The translations under genes and the position numbers were made by a program. A DNA stretch of 64,000 bases, taken from positions 20,988,459 through 21,052,458 of the forward strand of contig OX388349.1 in assembly GCA_947579665.1 (NCBI GenBank). The letters are read 5' to 3'. Under the pieces are notes generated by a model. It did no database searches and was not told the DNA's origin. It worked only from the letters and a program-made list of their open reading frames with translations. This document shows, one piece after another, positions 13,611 to 25,430 of the stretch. The number at the start of each line of letters is the position of its first letter. Positions within the stretch are counted from its first letter, which is position 1. Origin of the DNA: Sympetrum striolatum. Lineage: Eukaryota; Arthropoda; Insecta; Odonata; Libellulidae.

Positions 13611-13722
13611 ATTATACGAATTCATATAATAAGTATTATACGAATTCATATAAAAAATAAGTTTTAGATCTTGGTATGATGATGCTAGAAGTAGCCTCAT
13701 CATACCAAGATCTAAAACTTAT
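13611..13722. repeat. Perfect hairpin plus adjacent direct repeat
   Basis: A perfect 26-bp inverted repeat (13657-13682 with 13697-13722) flanks 14 nt. Four more inner pairs (GCTA with TAGC) extend the stem past one mismatch, leaving a GAAG tetraloop. Immediately 5', a segment TATACGAATTCATATAA occurs twice (about 13613 and 13637). The perfection of the stem implies a recent origin or constraint. It may be a small palindromic MITE or a hairpin-RNA source. No known microRNA was recognised. Confidence 0.85.
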
Positions 13723-16150
13723 GTTTTGCATCCTAATTCCTTGAGGCTAAAAATTTGTAAAATTTAATAAACTCCTATTCGCTAACTCCTTAAACTTCAT
13801 TTTCTTATTTCAAAGTGTAGGAGGAAGTCGCTTTCATAAACGACACAACTGCTGAATTCATGATATGTATCTTGAGATCGTATCATTCTCAATAACTATT
13901 TATTAGGATAACATTTTTATACTTCAGAATAGAATGATAATGAGTGGAGTCTTCACTTTTACGGAAAAATCCTTGCGCAAACATGATATAAAAAACTCAA
14001 ACTCGATCCCCACGAAAGAGCGGGAATTTCACATAAAATTTAAGGATTTTTAGTGTAATAACAGACAGATATAAAAACCACCGCTCGACCCAAAAGGACC
14101 GATTGAACCAAATCACGCAAGAAGCAGTTCGGAAATTTAACAACTTCTTTAAACCTCTACGGATAACAGCACCCAGACCCTTTTCCACATTAAAACTCCA
14201 CTTGGAGCGAGTCCTTAAAAAACTCAGCAACGGACGTCATACGGAAAAATCTCAAAAAGGGAACAACTAATTAAACCTTAACGCATTTATCGCAGAAACG
14301 GCAGCTCTTGAAAATAAAAACCGGGAAGACAAAACGCACCTTCTGAAAAGCAATAAAAAAACCCGCGATGGGAGGCGAGTTAAAACAAAAAACGACAATG
14401 CAAACCCGAGAAAACTCTCGATCAGGTTCGGAGCGCTAAAATACCCTATCCGAACGATGGCGATGCCGAGAAACAAAAAAGCGTCGACACAAAAGAGGTC
14501 AGAAGGGCTACTTCCGGAATTCCCCCGATTCTGTTTTGTTTCCTCGAATCACTGAAATGAATGCCTGTTTCCGCTGAAATCCCTTCAAAACATCACGTCA
14601 CCCTCATCTCTCCTGTCGAACTGGTTTCTATCCAACCCTCACTCCTCCACCTTCATCTCTCTCCCTATTTGTTGTTGTGGATTTTCGTCTTCATTTTTCG
14701 TAAACATTAATATAATTAACCTTTCATTAGCCGCACCTATGATCATAACACGAAAATTCTCGCGGTGAATTCCATACAACAGATGAATTTTCGGCCAAAA
14801 TTGTAAAATTAATCGAAAATATTATTTTTTTTGAGAACTAAACTTTAAGTAATAATGTAATTTAAGATGAATTATTTAAAAATTAAACAACTTTTAGTAA
14901 AAATTATGATTATTGAACTTTATTTATTTACATGCGTACAGAGAGTACCCAAAAAGCTAGATGTCAATTAGTTCCAAAATTGAAATGCGTCTAATAAAGT
15001 TTAAGACCGAAAACTAAATAAGTGAAAAATTCCACTTAAACATTTTAACAAGCTAAAATAGAGTTCACCAACGAAAAACTTACCCTAGCGGTCGCGCGTT
15101 GAATGTGTAACAAGAGTCGTCACTTCACAGATTTACTCGCTTCCGTGGTCTGTTTAAGACTAAAAAGGAGCTGTTGACGCATCACCAAGTTAAAGGTAAG
15201 TGCAATAAAGAAATTGACTCGGGTATGAGGTTCAAGGGACCACCCAGGTAGCAACGGGACCCTAAAAACCGTCTGTGTTGTACAGAATACAACTGCGCGA
15301 CTGACGGAGGATTAAGAAAATTCACCTTTCCTAATCATAATTATAAACATTGATTCTCAGCTAATTCTTTTTCCTATTTACAGACTCCTAAGAGTCTATG
15401 TTTTGTGCAATTTTGACTATATACTGTTTGAATTATATAGATTATGTTTACTTATTTATTTAATCTTAACACTGCAAGTTGGTATGACTACCAGGTGGCA
15501 ACTACATACATATTATATGTATACTTCCGTGCATTATTGTTTTCTATAGCTGCAAATTTATATGTACATTTTTCATACTTATTTTTATCGTATTACGATA
15601 TTTTGTGCATCAACAACACTCCTACCTAGAGTTTATTTCGCCGTAGATATTAGGCTCGCAATATTGCTTTTATTTTGACTTGGTTTATTGATTAAATTTG
15701 GTTGCAGGTATCTATTTAAAATTATAGGCTTGTGAAAAAATTTCTAAGTTACATGTACTTACAAGAATGGATGTTTGTAAGGATACATTAATTCATAAGA
15801 GATTTTGCGGAACTTGTGGAAGAACATCAGAAGATGCTACTCCGGTAGCGAAAACGGTTGTAAGTAAACAAAAGTAAGAAAAGTTTCCAAGTGCTATTTC
15901 TTCATTAAATCAAATCTTTGATTTAGTAGGCCCATAGTTAAAATAAATGTATAGGCCTAAGAGGATGTTTTTTTGAGAAATGATGTACTATCAACCAATT
16001 TCTTATCTCCCTTATTCCTTCCTCCTAAAATGATGGTCTTTACTTCTGCTACTATTGTCTGGAGCTCTACCTAGTCGCATATTATTAGATCTAGTTTTTT
16101 CAGGTCATGGCGATGATGGTTTTCTGATAGTTGCCTGTATAATTTCCTAA
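13723..16150. other. Non-coding DNA with a GC-richer patch at 14000-14640
   Basis: Minus-strand ORFs of 69-77 codons in 13997-14476 show no recognisable domain. The rest is AT-rich. Nothing else seen. Confidence 0.55.
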
Positions 16151-16170
16151 ATTATGCATTATTATAATTA

Positions 16171-16320
16171 TCATTTTATTTCTCCCCCACACATATCTCT
16201 TCTCAATTTCCTCCATCTCTCCCCACATCTCACCACCTTCTCCCCCATCTCTCCCTCCCTATATCTACCATCTCTCCACCCCATCTCACCCCAAACACCC
16301 CCCAACTCACCTCTTCCACG
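16171..16320 (+). repeat. Pyrimidine-rich (CCT/CAT-like) tract
   Basis: About 150 bp almost purely C/T with scattered A on the plus strand, made of irregular CATCTCTCC-like motifs. It is strand-asymmetric and could form triplex, or G-rich structure on the minus strand. It directly abuts the CpG islet that follows. Confidence 0.8.
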
Positions 16321-16936
16321 AATTTTCCTCTCGGTCAGAGTGCTTTGTTGTCGCCCGCGCAACAATGGGAACGTTAATTACGCCGGGAACTCTTTGGAAA
16401 CCCCACCTTTGCCATTGTTGATCGGGTATCGCTGGCGATTGAGGATAGCGGGGAGGCAAAGGGAAAACGGATCCGAAGGAGCGCGGGGCATTATGGGAAG
16501 GGGAGCGTAAAGGTTGAGAGGTAAGGCATGAAAGGGAATTGAGGCCATTGTTAAACAAACGAACGGGCAAAAAAGCGCGGTATTGAAAAGGCATCGAGTC
16601 AACAATACACGCGGGATGTGATAGCGAACGGTTGAGTGGACGCTCGATGTCATCCGCAACCGGCTCTCTATTCTGCGCCGACGGGGATCGAAGCCCGATC
16701 ATTGTTATTGCACGCTCTTTGGCGCTCAGGGACTTCTTCCATTTTTTCTCCGTTGTTTCTGAACGAGGGATGTTGGAAAAAGGCTCGTTTTCAGCATCGG
16801 GTGTATCCGAGCGATTGCATTTCGCTCTCCCTTGGTTCGCGATGCGTTTGGTACGGTCTGAAGATTCGGACGTCCTCGCAGGTACGTTGTGACTAATCAA
16901 GGCTGGTTTTCCCATTGTGTCCAGTATGCAGCGCAT
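16307..16936 (-). CDS. Unrecognised 209-codon ORF in CpG islet (doubtful)
   Basis: This is the longest ORF in the window. The predicted product is rich in Arg, Ser and Pro, with no domain, signal peptide or membrane segment that I recognise. It sits wholly in a CpG-dense islet where stop codons are rare, and overlapping frames on both strands are also open for 86-118 codons, which argues against coding. The 5' part overlaps nothing resembling a splice-bounded exon. Kept only because it exceeds chance length for this AT-rich window; it is more likely non-coding. Confidence 0.12.
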   Translation of the reverse strand: MRCILDTMGKPALISHNVPARTSESSDRTKRIANQGRAKCNRSDTPDAENEPFSNIPRSETTEKKWKKSLSAKERAITMIGLRSPSAQNREPVADDIERPLNRSLSHPACIVDSMPFQYRAFLPVRLFNNGLNSLSCLTSQPLRSPSHNAPRSFGSVFPLPPRYPQSPAIPDQQWQRWGFQRVPGVINVPIVARATTKHSDREENSWKR

Positions 16937-16985
16937 TGTGGTTCGACCGGTCTGTCGTTTTCATACGGTGATCCGCGGAGCAGAG
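16321..16985. other. CpG-dense islet
   Basis: CG dinucleotides are several-fold denser than in flanking DNA; 16621-16680 alone contains eight. Edges are abrupt on both sides. It could be a promoter or other conserved element, or an exon, but no protein was recognised. Confidence 0.5.
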
Positions 16986-19900
16986 GTGTGCGAGATTCGA
17001 GGTTATAATACATCATTGTCTGAATAAAATTATTTAAATGCACCTCTTGTAGGTTATTGTGAGCAAAATTTCCCATTTAAAAAATGTTTACTTTTCAAGT
17101 TTTTTGAAATATATGAATAAACATTGAATATGGCTTTCTACGAACGAAATATTAGTGGGTTTTCCTGCATTGGGTCTTTTTTTCCTTTGATAATACCTTA
17201 CCCACTACTTATATAGTTTTCCTCTCTATTTCGATTAGCCTTTACATTATTTATTGTAAAATGATACCTTTGACGACACGTAAGATAGAAGAAGGGACAT
17301 TTTAGTCTTAATCTTTCCTTAACAAAGACCTTCTGACCTTAAAAAATGTTACATTTTAATATTATAAATTACTGATGTTACTAAAGAAATCAATTCAAAG
17401 AAATCAATTCGAGTGTTACTTGGTGGAACTTCATTTTTCAAAAACACAACACACTTGTACTAATTCCATGTTACATATGTTACGTTCAAATAACATAACA
17501 TTAAAAAGAAATTTTCTTTATTTATATTAATTTCTATAACCGGTTTTATCATCTATTATTTGTGAAATAAAGACAAGTTTTCTTTTTGATCTTGTCTACT
17601 AGAAGATTAAGTTCCACAAAATCAATGCTGATGTGACTGATTCTGATTTTAGATGTTTTATTCGAAGAAAATTCGCCATAAATGAATATTTAATTAAAGT
17701 GTACACATCAAACTAAAGTACCGAACCCAACTCAATGCATCACCATAGGATGTTTGGATTAGCTAAACCATTCTCACTTAGTAGGCAATTAATACCAAAG
17801 GCTTTTCATTGATTGTCAAAAATTTTAAATGTGGTAATCAAAAGCCAAACTTTCGAGCATAATATTGTCACCTTGGGTAAGATCTTGATGTTTTTCGAAA
17901 CTCTCGAGGAAATCAAGCTCACCCTTCACATATGATATTTTATCGATGTATTAAGCATTTTGAGTTAATTTATTCAATAATTTATTTATTAATGTATAGA
18001 ATTTATAACTTATCGAATGTTTTTTCCATGAGGGCTTCAGGAAAATCATGACATTTATTAAAGAATGCATATCTTCGATCGTTTAAGAAAGGAAAATTGC
18101 GAATGGTTCCAACTACGAGTGGATCTTATGTATTTACTTAAATGAGCTAATAAGAGTAATATTATTGTTGAAAGTGCTTCGACAGCCACTGTCATTTCGC
18201 ACATATGATTTCACGCTAGGAATCAAGTCAGGGAACGGAAGCCACCACATTCTTTGTACGGGAGCCAATCGGAGTGGGTAACTACTTCTGGATGCATGAT
18301 ATCCCTTAGAAACCCTCAATCCTTTTAACTTACAATTTTAGTTTATAAACTATATATTAATTTATAATTAAACCGAATTTATATTCATAAATACAGCAGA
18401 AAAGCTGGTGCTGCTACTCTCGATAACCCCCGTGAAGTATACTCCTAAAAGTACATACGTGTGCAACAAGTTGCCTACATCCACGGGACAAAGGCCCATT
18501 TTTTTTTCTTTTTTTATAGCTATTACTTTATTTAGGTTTCTCAACATTACAGTCCATATGCATATGAACAGCTTTTGTACGTAAGAGATTGATACTGATG
18601 AAATTTATGAAGTTTTTATTTTATTTTCATTTAAAAATTACCATTAATTTACAATAAAAAACCTTACATTTATAGTTGATGGATTAATTCTGCAGCTGCG
18701 ATGTAATGATCGTGGTATTTTCATTTCAGCAGTAAGACAGGTACAAACTGCACTAGAGAAACAAAAATATTCCAGCTGCTCGATTAATAAAACAAGTTGC
18801 GTTCAGTCCAACTTAACAAATTTTAATTATTTCCTAGATATTCATATGTAAATAAGGAGGTAACTAAATGGGCCAAAATCAACATACTATAAATAAAGAC
18901 ACCCTGGGCCAAAAACTAATTGATCTTCTCAGAAAAATTGTTCATATATATGGTTAGTGATTTTAAGACAGAATCACAAGGCGCTTACACATTTCCACAA
19001 AGTCGACAAGTTCCCAATTACTATCGGATGTATTGTTTGATTCGTATCAAGAACCAACGGACTTTCTGCTAATAAGCTTATTCTAGCTTAAGCGAAGCTG
19101 TGATTGCTTTTCGAAGAAGCGATGGGAAATTGTTCAAGCTGTAACCTACGAGAACCTCTTTCCGGTGCAAATATTAGAGCAACTGAAGCATGGAACACCT
19201 GAGACAAAATCTCTCGGTGAGCCAACACCAGCCGCGATAATTCTGTTTGGTTTCTCTGTATTGAACTCGGCGCTCGGAGAGTTGGATCTTAAACCTGTGA
19301 AAAACTGAGATTAGTGAGTTACATTCGATGTTGGAGGCGAGTACACGAAGTTGCACGTCGTCAAACAAGGATAATCGAATCTGGTTAGCTCTGCTACGGA
19401 ACAAAGTTGCTAAGTCAGTTAAGATAACCGGGAATTATACTCAAAGAGATAAATTTAAGGTTGTGAGATGTGATAGTTTCTTTCTATAAACTTCAAAAGG
19501 GAATGATGATGTTAGTAATTAGATGACGGAAAAAATGAAATATGACTCTAAACAAAATATCCAGATGTAAGTTATGCTCATAACTGATTGCAGGAGTAAA
19601 AATATTAAATAAAGAATACTAATATAGCGAAATTTATAATTTTTTCACGAATTGTTAACTCTTAAAACTTGCTCACTTTAAAATAATATAATTTTCTTTA
19701 ATTTGATGTTAGAAAATATTTGTTAGCAAATAAATATGTATATTATCTTCCATTAATCGAGTCTTTCACGTGCAATACATTAGAATTTACCTTATTTTTC
19801 CAGAATAAATTTTTTTCTTATCGATAAAATAAATTCCTTCTTAAAACCTACAAAGATCGAAAACTGAAATACATAAGAAGACCATATTTCAGTGAGATGA

Positions 19901-21689
19901 ATCAAAAAGCATATAAGACAAAGAAAAATGAATCTCTGTCAAAAAATCTGCTTCACCATTGACGGAATAGATCGCTTTGGAATATTTTTTTATATTACAA
20001 AAAACAACAAATTTACTGACTAATACAGTGCTATAGTTTCTTAAATATGCACTTTTCATAATTTACAAAAAACTACTAAAGTTTTAGCCGTGCAAAATAT
20101 TGGCTTTCATCTCAGTCAATATATTGAATATCATAAAAAGTGCTATTAATAATTGTTGAGGTGCACTTATGTGGACTTGTGCAACTACCTTACCACCCAC
20201 CTTGTCAAGTACCCTCATTCTCTCTTCAAATCATTTAGCAGCTAATGGTTGAGAGGTAAATTGCTATCACCTGACTTTGGGGGTAATCTCAACTTCCTTT
20301 TTCCATGTTTCAATAGGAATGACTTAATATTTTAATTACGTTTTGTAAAAATTTTAATTAATTATGTTAGATTATGACGGATAATGACTGTACAGATGAT
20401 TTTCTGAACACTATACCTTGGTAACACAAATAAAACATTAAAGAATACTGATATCTGGCACAAAATGCAATGTTTTCCCCTTAGAAAAGTATAAACGCTG
20501 TGCGGACAGATAATAAACTTCAGAACAATTGAAACGCACATTACACATCACACCAGCGGATTTCCATGCATTCCAAACTAATTAATCCAATAAGTTATTT
20601 AAGGGATAAGAAGCTTAATAGAATCAATCAACAATGGTAGTCAACCTGTTGGAAAACCCTATTCTAGAGCGTCCTATGGGTTCCAGTCTGTCAGGTAGAT
20701 ATCCTCTCATAGAGGCCAAAACTCATCCACCTCTCTCGCCATATCGCACCGTCAACGAATTACTATCCCACAATTTTGAATCGGCCGAAACCCCTTAGGG
20801 CAAACACGAGGAATCCTCCTGCCAAATCTGTCCCCCACCCACACGGATTGTTCCCTCTGCAACTTGCGAAGAGGTTTAATTTCGAGAATCCCAAACAGAA
20901 GCACAGATGCCCGGACTCCTGAGCGGACAAACTCAAACACAGAAGAGAACAAGGCGGATCACGTTAATTTTAAGTAGAACGTAAAAGCAATCAGTATCGG
21001 ACGTGCGCAAGAAGTATGGGGTATCCAGATTTGCGACAATTTGGGAACTTGAAAAATCAAGAAAGCAATAACGTGATTTTCAACAGTTTTAAGGTATCCT
21101 CAACGAGGATATTATCCAATTTTCAACTATCAACAACCAACGTATCAACTTTCTTAAATTCAAGAACTTACCTACAACATATGGACGTGGGTATTATTGC
21201 AATCCTGCTGTTTAATTTTTGGAGCATAAGTGTCGTTATTCATCTTTCCATTTAATATCTCAAGCCATGAATGGATCAGGTAGATAGACGGCAAAGAATA
21301 GATAATGAAAGAGGAAGAGAAAAACTCATGATTACCCCCCAAAATGTTTTTTTCGGTATAAAGAAACACTAGAAACATATTTGGATCAAATTTAGATCAA
21401 TGGCCATTGGCAGGATGGATTGTAAAACAAAAACCGAGTAATATCTTTTAGGAAATACCGCATTATTTGTTTTACGAAGTATATTAGTGATTGTGTTCTA
21501 ATGATTAACGAGATTATGAAAAATTACCAAGTGTAACCTGTCTAAAGTCATTAAACCATTAAGTAATCCTGAGAATTATGATAATTTTTGGAAGATTGCT
21601 CACATGCAAAAACAAATCGATCACATGATATTATTTGAAAAACCCAGCCGTTAGTAGTGTTGAATACGAAAGAAAATAAATTAGATTGT
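16986..21689. other. AT-rich non-coding DNA
   Basis: No supported gene. A 14-bp unit AAAGAAATCAATTC is duplicated in tandem at 17383-17410. An isolated ATAACCGGTTTTATC at about 17537 weakly resembles the foldback core motif. A mildly GC-richer patch lies at 20640-20950. Confidence 0.6.
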
Positions 21690-21769
21690 CGAAAGGATTG
21701 TTAAATAAAACAGGTTTGATAAAACAACAAAGTAACTTTTACTATTACACGCACAGACGTTACAGTGAC

Positions 21770-21802
21770 GACTATTTTTGGCTAGTAATAGCCATCTTCA
21801 AG
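21770..21802 (-). ncRNA. Hammerhead-like motif, left arm of 21.7 kb foldback
   Basis: Read on the minus strand: CTTGAAGA, then T, stem GGCT/AGCC with a 6-nt loop, AAAA (GAAA in the consensus), then ATAGTC. The stem is intact, but the core has TTGAAGA instead of CTGAAGA, and G12 is replaced. Probably inactive as a ribozyme; it supports common descent with the 35.0 and 60.6 kb motifs. Confidence 0.35.
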
Positions 21803-21813
21803 TTTCAAGCCAT

Positions 21814-21846
21814 CTTGAAGGTGGCTGTAACTAACCTAAACTAGTC
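21814..21846 (+). ncRNA. Hammerhead-like motif, right arm of 21.7 kb foldback
   Basis: Plus strand: CTTGAAGG, T, GGCT...AACC stem, TAAAC, TAGTC. More decayed than its partner on the other arm (the last core A is changed, G12 is lost). Same spacing as in the other foldbacks. Confidence 0.3.
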
Positions 21847-21925
21847 GCAACTGTAACCTTGTATGTGGAATAGTAAAAATTTCTTTGTTGTTTTATAAAA
21901 CCTGTTTAATTTAACAATCCTTTCG

Positions 21926-24425
21926 ATTATGTCGGATTTCCAGTATATTTCGGTCTCCTCTATAAATTGTAAATAAGATTATATAAGAATTACCAAAATT
22001 GTGACTATATATTTATTTAAATACTACTTAAGAGAAGATGAAATTGGGTAAGTTTTTATTATAGAGGAATCAAACTAATACTTGTAACTATAAGAAGGTA
22101 TTTATGAAGTCATGATACTGAAATTTTACAAAGATGATTATTCACGGTGCTAAGTAGGAATACACCATCTTTACCATCAAGTAATATCGTAATTATGAAG
22201 TATTTATTAGACATTTCGATAAGGAAAATATTTTTTCCTTCATTTCACCTAATTTTAGAAGCCTAACAAATGGATTTTTTTAAGCTCCGCTGTTTGTATT
22301 TTTTTGTGTTTACTACTTATTGTGATGAGAACAGGAAATTGTGAAAATGAAATAGAAATCACTCTCTTCTAGAAAAATAGACAATATTTTAATAAGAAGA
22401 AGGCATTGTACAATCTAAAGCATGCAAATCCAAGGAATACTAGTAAGTTTAAACGAATTAGCGTCATCATTCAAAGAAATGGTCGTGCTTCTTCGACTAG
22501 TGTGTGTGATTTTGGAAAGTTTTCTATACATTAATAAAAGGATTTATTTTTCTAGAAAAAAGTAGTTCTTACATATTTATTACTACCATGGAATTCTACT
22601 AATTAACCTCAGGAAGGATTCCTTCCTCAGGAAGTTGGTTCAATAGTAAGGGGTTAAATTTGGGCAATTAGTTATCTCTTATTATAGATTACTGATAATC
22701 GAGTGATCCCGAAGCAAATTCCCGAGAATGGAAATCCCGGGAAACCTCAAATCGAGCTTTTCTGGAAGGGATAAATAGGTATCGATATTTCCTCTGCGTT
22801 TATAAAAAAAGCGTTCTGCGGTGATGGCCAAACTTTCGTCCTCATTTATCTCCAAAATGCGAAAAATTTCGCTGCGGATTTATGAGATGAAACTTTTTTG
22901 TTTCCGATAAAATATTATTGGGAACAAATGAGCGTTTCGAGAGGCCTGTTTTTCCCCTTTGTTTTGAAATTTCTCGTATTTTTAATCTCGGATTTACATC
23001 CAATTGGCACTCGTTCAAAATTTTGGGCGGAGCACATGGAATTCGCTCCTCTGTAAACAAAAAATAAACGTTCGTGAGTTATTGTGCAGCTATAGATGTC
23101 GTGAACGATGAGATATGAAAATCGGTGTTGTTGAAATAATTCAGTACCCGAAATACATTCGAGGTGAGTGATGGCTATTATTTGAGGGATTGAAGAAGAG
23201 GAACACATTAAATTTCTATAAAAACTTCATTACTTTCGAGCTACTGCGGTGCGATTATCCTGACGATAACCAATAAAGAAGTTTGTGACTTTTTGACTTG
23301 GTGACCGGCTAAAAGTTTTACTAGAAAAATTTATAACTGCAAGCTAATTCTTAGTTGTATTCCTATATCTACTTCAAATACCTATCAATAATCGATATCT
23401 ATAATTGCCGATGATTTTAATCCTTGCCACATAATCTATGTTACTGACTCAACTCTAAATATTTACATATCACTTGCAATATAAAATTAAAAATTATTTT
23501 GTTGAATCCAAATGTTGTAAAATTAGGAGTTTAATCTACAAAAATTAATCTCTAAGATCAAAGGGTGCACTGCAGTTTCATAATACCTTACGATACAAAT
23601 ATATATAACATTTTATGCTATAATACTATAATAGTACTATTGTTCACGATAGTTACCATACATGGGCCAAACTATGTCCAATATGATTTATTCCTAAATT
23701 CTGGTTACATTTCGGAAGTTTAAGTCTTTTTACAATAAAATAAAGTAGGACATAATCACTCCAAATACTAAATTAAGTCACCATAATAAATCAAAATATA
23801 ATGAAGACGTAAGTTAAATTTTGATTTGAATTCTAATAACAATCTACATGATTAATTAGAATATATTATCTAACTAAACTATATTAGGATGGAAGGAAAT
23901 AGTAGGGAGTGTGTAATTTACGGAGATATATTAATTACAAATTACTATTTTACAGTCATTTAAATATAAGACTTTTGTGAATAAATTCATCGATATTTTC
24001 TAATCTTAGAGTGTTGAATAAGTAATTGTTTTAGATATACTCATTGTTTGAGTCCTATTGTTAGATAAGATAAAATAATGCATTCTAAGACAAACATTTT
24101 GATGAAGTGACTAGTACTCAAAGTATCTAAGGATTAGTATGATTTAGTAAACACATTATTATACGAATGCCTTGAATTTTTATAAAGTTACTTAGAAGTC
24201 AGTTAACTACAATTTGTAGACACCACATTAATCCTGATTTTATTTCACTTCACCTTGGAAATGCTAGCCATGGTTCTTCAACCCCTATCTTTACTAGTGT
24301 CCCGCAATATTTAATCTAAAATTGGAAATCAAACGATCCTTACGGTAAAATCTTCATTATCGCAAGACAAAATTCAGACAATCCCACGTACTAATCACGT
24401 TTCCCCAATAATCAGGAAAGCCAGC
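21926..24425. other. AT-rich non-coding DNA
   Basis: No supported gene. Two overlapping minus-strand ORFs at 22842-23208 (72 and 97 codons) are unrecognised. A small irregular palindromic duplication (CTCAGGAAGG...TTCCTTCCTCAGG) lies at about 22615. Confidence 0.6.
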
Positions 24426-25430
24426 CAAAAACGTCAAAATCCCATCCCATCGAACATCTCGCGATTTCCTCCTTTTGATCCCAACTCCGAATTATTATAT
24501 TCCGCATCTCTTTCATCCCACAAAATAAAAAACCCTTCCTTCACTCCCAAACATTTACCTCCTCTCCGTCGGAAGTGACCACCTCCTCCGAAAGCAGCGT
24601 TAAACTCCACCTCCCACTCCGCCCTCTCCCATCCCACCAATCCACGCCTCCTAAACAGCACCACGTGATAGCAGCCGATAAACATATTACGTCACCCCGT
24701 AAGGGGCCGCGCCTTAACCCCTCCAAATCCCTTCCCAACACCATTTATTTACCTAGATATACATATTTGCGCCCAACTATGCATATGACTACCCCGGATA
24801 CGTATTTATGCGCCCGTATACCGGCATTCCCCGCATCCCCACCACGGGCGCCTCACCCTATGTTGACACGAACGAGATTAGTTTACCGACCAAATATCGG
24901 CGACGTTTTGGTCTATTGACAGGGGTAATTGACTTAACCCTCACAGGCCCTCGGTTCCACGCCCTGGGCAGGGAGTCCACATATCCTAACCCTTTTCCCC
25001 CACCAGGGCTGCCCCCTGTTGGGGAGCACCAGAAGCGGAGGATACCGGCGGCTTTGCCCGCACCGAGACCCGCATAGCAGTGGTCCCAATGTACGTTTGC
25101 GTGTGTGTGTGTCCATGGGTGTGTGCCATCTCTTCATAACCTAGAGCGCTATCCTTCAGCTCCCTTTGGCCTTTCTATTCAGTCCGTTTCTCTCCGCGTT
25201 CGGTTTTTATTTCCTTCGGATGGGCCTTTAACCCCATCATCGTGGCGATTTCCAAACGGTGGGACCTTAGGGCACTCCCTGTCTCTCTCTTTGCCTTTCC
25301 CACTCACTCCCTTTTGTCTTTCTTTCTCCCTTTCGCTCCCCACCTTCGTCTCCTCAACCCCTTGTCCCATCTCTCGTGTCGCTTACAAACGAAGTGAAAC
25401 TTCTCCGATTTTATTACCGTGAAACGGATT
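24426..25430. other. GC/pyrimidine-rich islet
   Basis: About 1 kb of elevated GC: a C/T-rich stretch (24430-24660), CpG-containing DNA (24690-25080), a short TG-rich tract (25096-25126) and a second C/T-rich stretch (25260-25380). Open in several frames on both strands for 63-114 codons, none recognisable. Candidate promoter or conserved non-coding region. Confidence 0.4.

Larger units (their letters stand above)
21690..21925. mobile_element. 236-bp foldback element, hammerhead-like arms
   Basis: Two arms of about 115 bp (21690-21803 and 21811-21925) are imperfect inverted repeats around a loop of under 10 nt. The outer ends share CGAAAGGATTGTTAAAT, ACAGGTTT, ATAAAACAACAAAG and TTTTACTATT. 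Toward the centre each arm carries, on opposite strands, TTGAAGA/GTGGCT..., a stem-loop, then AAA...TAGTCG. No open frame. Its flanks do not give a convincing target duplication. Confidence 0.85.

Noticed and set aside
17525..17560. ATAACCGGTTTTATC as another foldback core
   Set aside because: ACCGGT is a 6-bp palindrome and no arms, CTGANGA or stem-loop accompany it.
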